From contig NZ_JAANOW010000001.1 in NCBI RefSeq assembly GCF_011758805.1, forward strand, positions 248,001 through 312,000: a stretch of 64,000 nt of DNA, in the 5' to 3' direction. Positions within the stretch are counted from its first letter, which is position 1; every line of letters starts with the position of its first letter. The DNA is from Mycolicibacterium fluoranthenivorans (GTDB lineage Bacteria; Actinomycetota; Actinomycetes; Mycobacteriales; Mycobacteriaceae). This document shows positions 54,867 to 62,226 of this stretch, piece by piece. Below the pieces are notes generated by a model. That model saw only the letters and a list, made by a program, of their open reading frames with translations. It did not search any database and was not told the origin of the DNA. Made by a program: the position numbers and the translations under genes.

Positions 54867-55361
54867 ATGTGCGCGGGGACGGTCGAGTTCGTGATGGTGC
54901 GGCAGGACGACCCGCTGGCGGAACCCCTGTTGGCGGAGCTCGGCCTGGAGTACCGCGCGCGCTACGGCGATCTGAGCGGTACCGAATACGCCGATATGCG
55001 CAGCTATCCGGCCGAGCAGTTCGCGCCGCCGGGCGGCGTGCTCGTGGTGGGGTTATCCGGCGGAATACCGGTGGCAGGGGGCGCTTTTCGCCGCCTGGAC
55101 GCCTCGACGGCCGAGCTGAAACGGATCTGGACATCGTCGGAGCACCGTGGTCGCGGTTACGGCAAACTCGTGGTGGCCGAGCTGGAGCGCATTGCGCGGG
55201 AACGCGGCTATCGCCGGGTGTACCTGACCACCGGCCCCCGCCAGCCCGAGGCGGTGGCGCTGTATCTGTCGACCGGATACACCGCGCTGTACGACCGGGC
55301 GTTGCCCGCCGAGCAGGTCGGCGTGCACGCTTTCGAGAAGCAGCTCGGCGCCGCCGGGTAG
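54867..55361 (+). CDS. GNAT-family N-acetyltransferase
   Basis: This acetyltransferase of about 164 residues transfers an acetyl group from acetyl-CoA to an unknown amine. The acetyl-CoA loop is SSEHRGRGYGKLVV (about 93-106), followed by the usual RRVYLTTG strand and AVALYLSTGYT. The start may be GTG 54858, ATG 54867 or ATG 54894. It lies only 21 bases after the secreted peptide gene and may be transcribed with it. Modification of the peptide would be an interesting idea, but the enzyme has no signal sequence. Confidence 0.85.
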   Translation: MCAGTVEFVMVRQDDPLAEPLLAELGLEYRARYGDLSGTEYADMRSYPAEQFAPPGGVLVVGLSGGIPVAGGAFRRLDASTAELKRIWTSSEHRGRGYGKLVVAELERIARERGYRRVYLTTGPRQPEAVALYLSTGYTALYDRALPAEQVGVHAFEKQLGAAG

Positions 55362-55410
55362 GCGCTGCCACAGACCAGCGCCAGCTGCGTCGGTGTGGTA
55401 GACAGCGGCT

Positions 55411-56856
55411 GTGTCTGGCGATTTGGTGCTCCAGCCGGGCCGGACGTGCTGGCGGGTGGAACACGCCGGCAAGGTCGCCTTCATCGTCGACGGCGCGGAC
55501 TACTTACGGCACGTCAAGGCCGCGATGCTGCGTGCCCGCCATCGGATCATGCTGATCGGCTGGGATTTCGACGGCAGGACCACCATGGAGCAGGGCGAGA
55601 CCACGCTGCCCGGGCCCAATCAGTTGGGGGCTCTGCTCTACTGGCTGATGTGGAAGCGGCCCGACCTGGAGATCCACGTCCTGAAGTCCAATCTGCGGCT
55701 GCTCCCGGTGTTCGACGATCTCTGGTACGGGCTGACGCCGGTGACGGTACTGAATCGGCTCAGCGGCAGGCGAATCCGATTCGCGGTGGACGGCCGGCAT
55801 CCGACCGGTGCGGTCCACCACCAGAAGGTCGTGGTCATCGACGACGTGCTGGCTTTCTGTGGCGGTATCGACCTCACACTGGGACGCTGGGACACCTCAG
55901 AACACTTGGATGACAGCGTGTTCCGCCGGGACTACGGCCCCCGGCACGAGATCGCCGCGGCGGTCGACGGTGCGGCCGCGAGCGGGCTGGGTGACCTTGC
56001 CCGGGACCGATGGGAGGCGGCCACCGGTCAGTCCCTGGACCGGCTGGAGGTGACGAACCAGGCGTGGCCGCGCGGTCTGGAACCCGACGCGACCGATGTC
56101 GGCGTGGGTATCGCGCGGACCATCCCGGACCTCCCGGACCGCGACGAGGTACGCGAGGTGGAGGCACTGAACCTGGCGGCCATCGCGGCGTCCCGGCGGA
56201 CCGTCTATCTGGAGAATCAGTACCTGGCTTCCCGGCGTCTCGCCGATGCGCTCGCCGATCGGCTACGGGATCCCGACGGGCCGGAGATCGTCATCGTGCT
56301 GCCCCGCCGGTCCGAGAGCCGGTTGGAGCAGGAATCGATGGACAGCGCGCGCAAGCTGCTGCTCGAAGAGCTCTGGGCTGCCGACAACCAGCACCGGCTG
56401 GGCGTCTATTGGCCGGTGACCGACGCCGGCGCGCCGATCTATGTCCACTCCAAGATCCTGGTCGTCGATGACAGGTTGCTGCGCATCGGCTCGTCCAACC
56501 TGAACAACCGGTCGATGGGCTTCGACAGTGAGTGCGATGTGGCCATCGAGTCGGGTCCGGCAGATGACTCCCTCCGGCAGACGATCACCGCTTTCCGGAA
56601 CCGACTGATCAGCGAACATCTGGGTGTCGCCGCCGGCGACTTCGACGCAGCACTGCAGGACGGCGCGACCTTCCTGGAGGCCACCGAGGCACTGATCGGC
56701 GAGGGCAGGACGCTGCGCCGGTTCACCGCGGATACGGTTGTCGGCGAAGGCAGCCCGCTCGCGGAGAACGAGCTGATGGATCCCGACCACGTGCCCAGCT
56801 CACTGGCCACCAGCCTGCGGCGACTCCTCACCAGGCTGGGCAACTCGCGCGGGTGA
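55411..56856 (+). CDS. Phospholipase D-family protein
   Basis: This 481-residue cytoplasmic-looking protein has two PLD (HKD) motifs: HHQKVVVIDD with GGID (about 131-150), and VHSKILVVDD with GSSNLNNRSMGFDSE (about 346-373). It starts at GTG 55411. The sequence between resembles the PLD/cardiolipin-synthase-like proteins of bacteria (ENQYLAS is the usual family mark). It lacks the N-terminal membrane segments of cardiolipin synthases, so hydrolysis of phospholipids, or transphosphatidylation at the membrane surface, is more likely. It follows the GNAT gene by 49 bases. Confidence 0.88.
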   Translation: MSGDLVLQPGRTCWRVEHAGKVAFIVDGADYLRHVKAAMLRARHRIMLIGWDFDGRTTMEQGETTLPGPNQLGALLYWLMWKRPDLEIHVLKSNLRLLPVFDDLWYGLTPVTVLNRLSGRRIRFAVDGRHPTGAVHHQKVVVIDDVLAFCGGIDLTLGRWDTSEHLDDSVFRRDYGPRHEIAAAVDGAAASGLGDLARDRWEAATGQSLDRLEVTNQAWPRGLEPDATDVGVGIARTIPDLPDRDEVREVEALNLAAIAASRRTVYLENQYLASRRLADALADRLRDPDGPEIVIVLPRRSESRLEQESMDSARKLLLEELWAADNQHRLGVYWPVTDAGAPIYVHSKILVVDDRLLRIGSSNLNNRSMGFDSECDVAIESGPADDSLRQTITAFRNRLISEHLGVAAGDFDAALQDGATFLEATEALIGEGRTLRRFTADTVVGEGSPLAENELMDPDHVPSSLATSLRRLLTRLGNSRG

Positions 56857-56874
56857 ACGGCCGATGGCCTCGCA

Positions 56875-57855
56875 TCACCGGGACGGATCCGGTATCCGGT
56901 CGCCGAACAGTCGCAGCGCGTTCTGGTAGCCGACCTTGCGGCGGTCGGCCTCACTCATCGGATACGAGGCCAGGAATTCGGCGCCGGCGACGTTGTCATC
57001 CATCGGATAGTCCACCGAGAACATCACCCGATCGGCGCCGAGCACCGACAGTGTGCAGGCCATGGCGGGCGGGGAGAAGTTTCCGCTCGTGGTGACGTAG
57101 AAGTTGTCCCGCAGATACTGCGACGGGAGCTTGGCCAGATCGCCGCCTGATCCGCCCAGTCCGTAGTAGCGGTCGGTGCGGAAGGCGGTGAACGGCAACA
57201 TCTCTCCGAGGTGGCCCAGGATCATCTGGAGTTTCGGATGCCGGTCGAACAGCCCGGAGTAAATCAGCCGGAGTGCATGCGTACCGGCTTCGACCGCGAA
57301 ACCCCAGGATGCGAGGTGCAGACCCTGATCGGTGTACGGGGCGAACCAGGCGGCCATGACCGCCGGGTGCGGTGTGGTCGGGTGCAGGTAGATGGGCACG
57401 CCCAAGCTCTCGGCCGCGTCGAACAGTGGCTCATACGCGGGATCGTCGAGATACCGCCCGTGGGTGTGACCGTTGATCAGCGCACCGGCGAAGCCGAGGT
57501 CGGTGACTGCGCGGCGCAACTCGACGGCTGCGGCATCCGGATTCTGGGTGGCCAGCGTCGCGAAGGCGCCGAATCGATGGGGGTACTGCCGTACCGTCTC
57601 GGCCACATTGTCGTTGGCCCGGCGCGCGTAGTCCACCGCCAGCGCGGTGTCGGTGTACTCCTGTACGCCGGGATCGAACAGAGACAGGATCTGGAAGTCG
57701 ATGCCGGCGGCGTCCATCTGCTCAAGCCGTAACGGCCCGCGATCGTAGAGCCGGTCGTAGCCGAGCTGATTGTGTGTGCGCAACCAGCCCGCCACCTCGT
57801 TGCCGTCGCTGACGGGATCCCAGGCGAAATGCTCTTCCAGCGCGATCAGGTGCAT
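56875..57855 (-). CDS. Amidohydrolase 2 family decarboxylase-like enzyme
   Basis: This 326-residue TIM-barrel enzyme starts at ATG 57855 (MHLIALEEHFAWD). The EEHF opening, YLHPTTPHP near 157, the metal histidine in ILGHLGEMLPF near 215 and the catalytic Asp in FSVDYPMDD near 280 are typical of the gamma-resorcylate / 2,3-dihydroxybenzoate decarboxylase branch. It may decarboxylate a hydroxybenzoate reversibly. The frame runs open further upstream across the second peptide gene, but that part is antisense noise. Confidence 0.85.
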   Translation of the reverse strand: MHLIALEEHFAWDPVSDGNEVAGWLRTHNQLGYDRLYDRGPLRLEQMDAAGIDFQILSLFDPGVQEYTDTALAVDYARRANDNVAETVRQYPHRFGAFATLATQNPDAAAVELRRAVTDLGFAGALINGHTHGRYLDDPAYEPLFDAAESLGVPIYLHPTTPHPAVMAAWFAPYTDQGLHLASWGFAVEAGTHALRLIYSGLFDRHPKLQMILGHLGEMLPFTAFRTDRYYGLGGSGGDLAKLPSQYLRDNFYVTTSGNFSPPAMACTLSVLGADRVMFSVDYPMDDNVAGAEFLASYPMSEADRRKVGYQNALRLFGDRIPDPSR

Positions 57856-57900
57856 GCCGCTGAGGATACGTAGGGCGACTGCCACTCGACGGTCAATTGC

Positions 57901-57935
57901 TGCCATCGGAATTACCGGGCCGGGCCGGGCGTTAT
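57901..57935 (+). promoter_or_regulatory. Promoter box of secreted peptide gene 2
   Basis: TGCCATCGGAATTA (57901-57914), then GCGTTAT (57929-57935) 14 bases on. It corresponds to the box at 54576, with one base less between the elements. The intervening DNA is otherwise unrelated, so the two conserved blocks are probably functional. Confidence 0.5.
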
Positions 57936-57978
57936 CCACGCCAGAAGCAACCCGAGCATCCCACGAAAGGGATTGGAA

Positions 57979-58146
57979 ATGAAGAAGTTTGGATTCACCG
58001 GAGTCATCGCCACCGCGTTCGCCGCCGCCGTCGTCGGACTGGCTGCGCCCGCGCAGGCCGATATCGCCCATCACGAGTGGGTGCACGACAACCAGCAGCG
58101 TGCCACCACCGGTCAGGTGACAGCGACCTTCGGTAACGGTCGCTGA
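57979..58146 (+). CDS. Secreted 55-residue peptide, paralog 2
   Basis: This tiny gene has ATG 57979 six bases after AAAGGGA. The 27-residue signal (MKKFGFTGVIATAFAAAVVG...PAQA) precedes a 28-residue mature peptide that begins DIAHHEWVH and ends TGQVTATFGNGR. Compared with paralog 1, substitutions in the mature part are mostly conservative (Asp/Glu, Ser/Thr, Ala/Ser), while the histidines, tryptophan and C-terminal 6 residues are invariant, which suggests selection on the peptide. The downstream LLM oxidoreductase starts three bases after its stop, so translation is probably coupled. I know no function. Confidence 0.82.
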   Translation: MKKFGFTGVIATAFAAAVVGLAAPAQADIAHHEWVHDNQQRATTGQVTATFGNGR

Positions 58147-58149
58147 TCG

Positions 58150-58980
58150 ATGAAGTTCGGAATCTCGACCTTCGTGACCGATGACACCATCGACACCGTC
58201 ACGCTGGCCCAGGCCATCGAGGAACGGGATTTCGACGCGCTGGCCATCGCCGAACACACGCATATCCCGGCCAGCCGGGAATCGGCGTACCCGTTGGGCG
58301 GCGAGCTACCCGCCATCTACTACCGGACCCTGGACCCGTTCGTCACGCTCGCGGCGGCCGCGGCTGTCACCTCCCGCATCCAGCTGGTCACCGGTATCGC
58401 GCTGCTCATCCAGCGCGACCCGATCATCGCCGCCAAAGAAGCCGCCAGCATCGACCTGATCTCCCACGGCCGCTTCGTGTTCGGCGTCGGCGCCGGGTGG
58501 AATCTGGAGGAGTTACGCCATCACGGCACCGACCCGAAGACGCGCGGCGCGCTGCTGGACGAGCGGATCGAAGCGATCAAGGCGCTCTGGACCACTGAGC
58601 CCGCCGAATACCACGGCAAGTACGTGGACTTCGACGCGTCCTACCTGCGGCCCAAACCGGTACAGACGCCGCACCCGCCGATCCTCATCGGTGGCGACTC
58701 GGATGCCACCGTCAAGCGCGTCATCCGGCACGGTGCGGGTTGGATCTCCAATCCGCTCCCCGTGGAGCGACTGACCCGACGCATCGAGCAGCTGCGCGAC
58801 GGCGCCGGTCACGATGTGCCGCTGAGCACGTTCGGCATCCCGCTGAACCCCGAGTACTGGTCCGCCTTGGAGCGCCTCGGCTTCGGGCAACTGAACCTGT
58901 TGCTGCCGAGCCTGCCGCGCGATGAGGCGCTGCGCCTGCTCGACGACTACGCCGACTCGGTGGCGAAGTACCGCGGTTAG
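58150..58980 (+). CDS. LLM-class F420-dependent oxidoreductase
   Basis: This 276-residue luciferase-like TIM-barrel protein is of the F420-dependent type common in mycobacteria (MKFGISTFVTDDTI, LAIAEHTHIP, TGIALLIQRDPIIAAKEAASID, GRFVFGVGAGWN near 110-121, PILIGGDSD near 180). It transfers hydride between reduced F420 and a substrate that cannot be predicted. The start ATG 58150 is three bases beyond the secreted peptide stop, and any ribosome site would lie inside the peptide's last codons, so the two are probably translated together. Confidence 0.88.
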   Translation: MKFGISTFVTDDTIDTVTLAQAIEERDFDALAIAEHTHIPASRESAYPLGGELPAIYYRTLDPFVTLAAAAAVTSRIQLVTGIALLIQRDPIIAAKEAASIDLISHGRFVFGVGAGWNLEELRHHGTDPKTRGALLDERIEAIKALWTTEPAEYHGKYVDFDASYLRPKPVQTPHPPILIGGDSDATVKRVIRHGAGWISNPLPVERLTRRIEQLRDGAGHDVPLSTFGIPLNPEYWSALERLGFGQLNLLLPSLPRDEALRLLDDYADSVAKYRG

Positions 58981-59002
58981 CGGGCCCGGAAGAGCAATTA
59001 CT

Positions 59003-59020
59003 GTCAGGTTGTTGTCAGGT
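59003..59020 (+). repeat. Direct repeats GTCAGGT upstream of the VOC gene
   Basis: GTCAGGT at 59003-59009 and 59014-59020, eleven bases apart, so on the same helix face. It may be an activator or sigma-factor site for the VOC gene at 59066. Short repeats like this can also be chance. Confidence 0.3.
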
Positions 59021-59065
59021 AACCGGGCGTGCAGGTGCGCGCCCGGTCTGACGTACTGACGGGGG

Positions 59066-59437
59066 ATGGTCGTGAGCATTCGGTTGGGCGCGGTGGCGGT
59101 GGACTGCCCGGACCCGGCGGCACTCGGTGATTTCTATCGGGAGGTGCTGGGGCTCAAAGTGGTGCTGTCCACCGCGGACGTCGTCGCGCTGGAGGGGTCG
59201 GGGTTCCTGTTGAGCTTCGAGCGTGTCGAGGACCATCGGCCGCCGACCTGGCCCGGCGGGCAGATGCCCAAGCAGCTGCACCTGGACCTGGCGGTCGCCA
59301 ACCTCGACGTGGAGGAGACCCGAATCCTGGCGTTGGGGGCCACCAAGGCCGAGATCCAGCCCAACCCGGAGAAGTGGCGGGTACTGATCGACCCGGCGGG
59401 ACACCCGTTCTGCATCACGGTGGTGTTCCGGCCGTGA
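59066..59437 (+). CDS. VOC-family (glyoxalase/bleomycin resistance-like) protein
   Basis: This 123-residue vicinal-oxygen-chelate protein opens GAVAVDCPDPAALGDFYREVLG and contains KQLHLDLAV near 71-79 and the C-terminal DPAGHPFCITV. It starts at ATG 59066 or GTG 59072. It is the glyoxalase-like type often seen in actinobacteria, with unknown substrate. Its stop codon at 59435 is followed, in the same reading frame, by the C-terminal remnant of a sigma factor. Confidence 0.85.
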   Translation: MVVSIRLGAVAVDCPDPAALGDFYREVLGLKVVLSTADVVALEGSGFLLSFERVEDHRPPTWPGGQMPKQLHLDLAVANLDVEETRILALGATKAEIQPNPEKWRVLIDPAGHPFCITVVFRP

Positions 59438-59671
59438 GGTGAGGCCGACGGGCCGCACGCCGGGCTGGCCGCCCTGGTCGAGCTGGATCCCGCGCTGCCC
59501 CGTTACACCGCCGCGGCGGCGCACCTGCACGAGCGGGCGGGCGAAAACGCAACGGCGGCAGATCTTTACGCGCACGCGGCGGCCGAGGCGGACAACGTCG
59601 CCGGACGCCACCATCTCACGATCCGCGCGGCGACCCTGCGGCAGCGGCTGGGGGACGGAAACCCGGCCTGA
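59438..59671 (+). pseudogene. C-terminal remnant of an ECF sigma factor (DUF6596-type)
   Basis: In frame with, and directly after, the VOC stop codon, 77 codons read [20 protein letters not shown] and continue through TAAAAHLHERAGENATAADL to a stop at 59669. This matches the tail of the large ECF sigma factors that have a DUF6596/TPR-like C-terminal domain (typical tail: GPxAGLAALxxLDPxLxxY...LLxRAG...). There is no start codon in the frame and no room for sigma regions 2 and 4, so it is a fragment left by deletion or recombination. An alternative is a readthrough extension of the VOC protein. Confidence 0.6.
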
Positions 59672-59674
59672 CCG

Positions 59675-60418
59675 CTACTGGGTGGCCAGCCAATCGGTGA
59701 ACCGGGTCTGGGCGAGCACCGCTGCAGGCCCGGTCACCAGGCTGTCCTCGTCGACGACCGTGCCGAAGTACGTCGCCGCCGGATCGATGACCACCGGGGT
59801 GTCCTCACCGCGCTGCGCCAGCACCGCGCGGACCAGGTCGGCGAAGCCGATCTTCTCCGGCCCACCGATGTTGACGATGCCGTTGACCGGCGGCTGTTGG
59901 GCCACCCGGGCCAGTTCGGCGGCGACCTCGGCCGACGCGATCGGCTGGATCCGGGCGTCCGGAGCATGGATCACATCACCGGAACGCAGGGAATCGGTGA
60001 TCGCGCCGCCGAATTCGTGGAATTGCGTCGCCCGCACGACGGTGTGCGGTAGGCCGGAGTCGGTGATGATCCGCTCCTGAGCCACCTTCGCCCGCAGGTA
60101 GCCGCTGTCGGGCAGGCCATCGGTGCCCACGATGGACAGCGCCACGTAATGCCCGACGCCGGCGGCTCGGGCCGCCTGAACCAGATTCGTCGACGAGGCG
60201 GTGAAGAACGCCAGTACGGGCTCGTCCTCGAAGGACGGCGAGTTGGTGACGTCGATGAGGACGTCGGCACCGTGGCACGCTTCGGCGAGGCCCTCGCCGG
60301 TCAGCACGTTGGCGCCGGTCCGCAACGATGCGCCCACCACGTCATGGCCGGCCGCGGTGAGCAGTTCGACGACCTGTGAACCGATGAGCCCGGACGCCCC
60401 GAACACCGTGATCCTCAT
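59675..60418 (-). CDS. NAD(P)-binding atypical SDR (NmrA/SDR-a5-like)
   Basis: This 247-residue Rossmann protein with MRITVFGASGLIGSQVV (GASGLIG) at the N terminus is of the NmrA/atypical SDR group. It contains VALSIVGTDGLPDSGYLRAK, with Tyr and Lys in the expected Y-x-x-x-K position, and YFGTVVDEDSLV near the end. Such genes are often paired with ECF sigma genes in actinobacteria. Here the convergent neighbour, three bases from its stop, is just such a sigma remnant. It may use a quinone or act as a redox-sensing regulator. Confidence 0.85.
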   Translation of the reverse strand: MRITVFGASGLIGSQVVELLTAAGHDVVGASLRTGANVLTGEGLAEACHGADVLIDVTNSPSFEDEPVLAFFTASSTNLVQAARAAGVGHYVALSIVGTDGLPDSGYLRAKVAQERIITDSGLPHTVVRATQFHEFGGAITDSLRSGDVIHAPDARIQPIASAEVAAELARVAQQPPVNGIVNIGGPEKIGFADLVRAVLAQRGEDTPVVIDPAATYFGTVVDEDSLVTGPAAVLAQTRFTDWLATQ

Positions 60419-60541
60419 GATTGTTCTCCTTGTCAGAGGTGTGTACCTGGTATCAGCCTGCCCCCGGGTGGCACTCGGCCGAGCCCTTGAGAACCCGTGG
60501 TCGTCCCCCGATGAGGTCTACACGTGCCCGCGAATTACGTA

Positions 60542-60553
60542 TACGGTCTAACT
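60542..60553 (+). promoter_or_regulatory. -10 element predicting a leaderless SDR transcript
   Basis: TACGGT (60542-60547) fits TANNNT and ends six bases before ATG 60554, the spacing of a leaderless promoter. It overlaps the palindromes TACGTA and GTATAC (60535-60543), possibly a repressor site. Confidence 0.4.
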
Positions 60554-61393
60554 ATGAGTGGAGTGTCGGTGATCACAGGTGGCGCGGGCGGTATGGGACG
60601 GGCCACGGCCAAGATCGTCGGGCGGGACCACACCGTGGTGCTGGCCGACAACAGGGCAGACCGGCTCGATACCGCGATTGCCGAACTGTCCGGTCTCGGC
60701 GTGCCGGCCACCGCGGTGCACTGCGATGTCACCGACCCGGCGGCGGTGGGGGCGTTGTTCGAGACCGCGGCGAGGCTGGGTGGGATTGCCTCGGTGATCC
60801 ACACCGCGGGTGTGAGCCCCAGCATGGGCGACGCCGACTACGTGATGCGGACCAACGCCCTGGGCACCGTCAACGTCAACGAGGCCTTCTTCGCCATCGC
60901 GGGTGAGGGCTCGGTGATCGTCAATGTCGCGTCGATGGCGGCCTACCTGATGCCCGAGGAACTCATTCCGGCAGCGCAGTTCCCCCTGGCGCTGACCGAC
61001 GCTCCCGCCTTCGCCGACGCGATGCGCGCGGCGTACGCGATCGCCCCGGAGGAGGCCCGCTCCGGGATGTCCTACGCGGTGAGCAAGGGCTTCGTGAAGT
61101 GGTACACGTCATCGCAGGCCGAGCGTTTCAACACCCGCGGCCTGCGGATCGTCTCGGTGTCCCCGGGGTCGGTGGACACCGAGATGGGGAAGCTGGAAGC
61201 GGACGCGGGGGCCGGCGCCATGGTGGCCGACTTCGCCGTGCCCCGCTGGGGCAAGGCCGAGGAAATGGCCGAACTGTTCGCCTTCTGTGCCAGCGACCGG
61301 GCGGGCTACCTGACCGGCACCGACATCCTCAACGACGGCGGAGTGGTCGCGTCCATGCGCGAACGTGTCCGGGCGGCAGCCGAAAAAGCCTGA
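60554..61393 (+). CDS. SDR family oxidoreductase
   Basis: This 279-residue classical SDR with coenzyme motif TGGAGGMG (about 8-15), NTAG-like HTAGVSPS near 83, Ser in VNVASMAAY near 122 and catalytic SYAVSKGF (Tyr-x-x-x-Lys) near 174 ends with a typical TGTDILNDGG. It carries an insertion of about 35 residues after ASMAAY (MPEELIPAAQF...RAAYAIAPEEARSG), which will shape the substrate pocket. ATG 60554 is preferred to the open frame from 60524. It is divergent from the NmrA-like gene. Its substrate is unknown. Confidence 0.88.
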   Translation: MSGVSVITGGAGGMGRATAKIVGRDHTVVLADNRADRLDTAIAELSGLGVPATAVHCDVTDPAAVGALFETAARLGGIASVIHTAGVSPSMGDADYVMRTNALGTVNVNEAFFAIAGEGSVIVNVASMAAYLMPEELIPAAQFPLALTDAPAFADAMRAAYAIAPEEARSGMSYAVSKGFVKWYTSSQAERFNTRGLRIVSVSPGSVDTEMGKLEADAGAGAMVADFAVPRWGKAEEMAELFAFCASDRAGYLTGTDILNDGGVVASMRERVRAAAEKA

Positions 61394-61394
61394 G

Positions 61395-62213
61395 TCACCA
61401 GACTCGCACGTAATCGACGAGCATGTCGGCCGGATAGGTCCCGGCACCCGGATCGCCACCGCCGGACCCGGCCACCGCCAGATCCAGCACTGGAAACAGT
61501 TGGTAGCCAGGCTGATTGAACTGCCAGTCCGGTAGCGCATGCGCGGGCACGTTGAAATACGGCTGGGCACCGTCGGTGTAGTCCCGCCAGAACCGCATAC
61601 CCGCGTCATCCCACTGCACCCGCCACGTGTGCCAGGCACTGTCGACGCTGATCGTCTGGCTGACGTGCTCGCCGCCGTTGAGCTTGGCGTGCACCGCGGT
61701 ACCGGGGGCCCATTTGCCGTTGCCGTACCACTCCATGATGTCGACCTCCCCACCGATGGTGGGGTCGTTGTTGGCCAGGTACCAGGCCGGCCAGCTGCCC
61801 GGGGTGAGGCAGTTCAGCTTGATCCGGGCTTCCCAGTTGTGCCCGATACCGCCCCGCCACTTCCCGAACAGCTTGCCGCTGTAGAAGGTGTTGCCGTCTT
61901 TCGCGGCGCGGAACACCAGGTTGGACTTGCCGTCGACGAACACATTGCGGCGATCATCGCGGTACTGGCCGACATTGCCGGGCAGCTCCCAGAACGTCGG
62001 ATCCTCCATCGACTCGCGGGCCAGCGCCACTTCCCATTTCGACGCGTCGGGCGCCGAACCGGCCGGCCCGTCGAACTCGTCGGCGAACAGATAGCCGCCG
62101 GCCGGTGGCGCGGCGGGCGGGGGAGCGGCAGGGGTGGCCTGCGCCAGGGGTGTGGGCATGGCGGCGGTCAGCGCGCCGATACCGGTCAGCAACATCATGT
62201 CGCGACGATTCAT
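61395..62213 (-). CDS. Secreted glycoside hydrolase family 16 (beta-glucanase)
   Basis: This 272-residue exported GH16 enzyme starts at ATG 62213. The leader MNRRDMMLLTGIGALTAAM has paired arginines and a hydrophobic stretch, suggesting Tat export. A proline/alanine-rich linker (PAAPPPAAPPAG) precedes the catalytic domain. The GH16 catalytic motif is GGEVDIMEWYG (Glu, Asp, Glu) near 155-165. It resembles Rv0315, a beta-1,3-glucanase-like protein of M. tuberculosis. It likely hydrolyses a beta-1,3-glucan, though action on its own wall polysaccharide cannot be excluded. It is convergent with the SDR gene. Confidence 0.9.
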   Translation of the reverse strand: MNRRDMMLLTGIGALTAAMPTPLAQATPAAPPPAAPPAGGYLFADEFDGPAGSAPDASKWEVALARESMEDPTFWELPGNVGQYRDDRRNVFVDGKSNLVFRAAKDGNTFYSGKLFGKWRGGIGHNWEARIKLNCLTPGSWPAWYLANNDPTIGGEVDIMEWYGNGKWAPGTAVHAKLNGGEHVSQTISVDSAWHTWRVQWDDAGMRFWRDYTDGAQPYFNVPAHALPDWQFNQPGYQLFPVLDLAVAGSGGGDPGAGTYPADMLVDYVRVW

Positions 62214-62226
62214 CTGGGGACTCCGT

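Noticed and set aside
57856..58263. N-terminal extension of the amidohydrolase across the second peptide gene
   Set aside because: The family start is ATG 57855 (MHLIALEEHF); the upstream part is the complement of the peptide and LLM genes.
59439..60080. Plus-strand open frame of 213 codons overlapping the sigma remnant and NmrA-like gene
   Set aside because: It is out of frame with the sigma-like sequence and antisense to a clear Rossmann protein; no domain or sensible composition.
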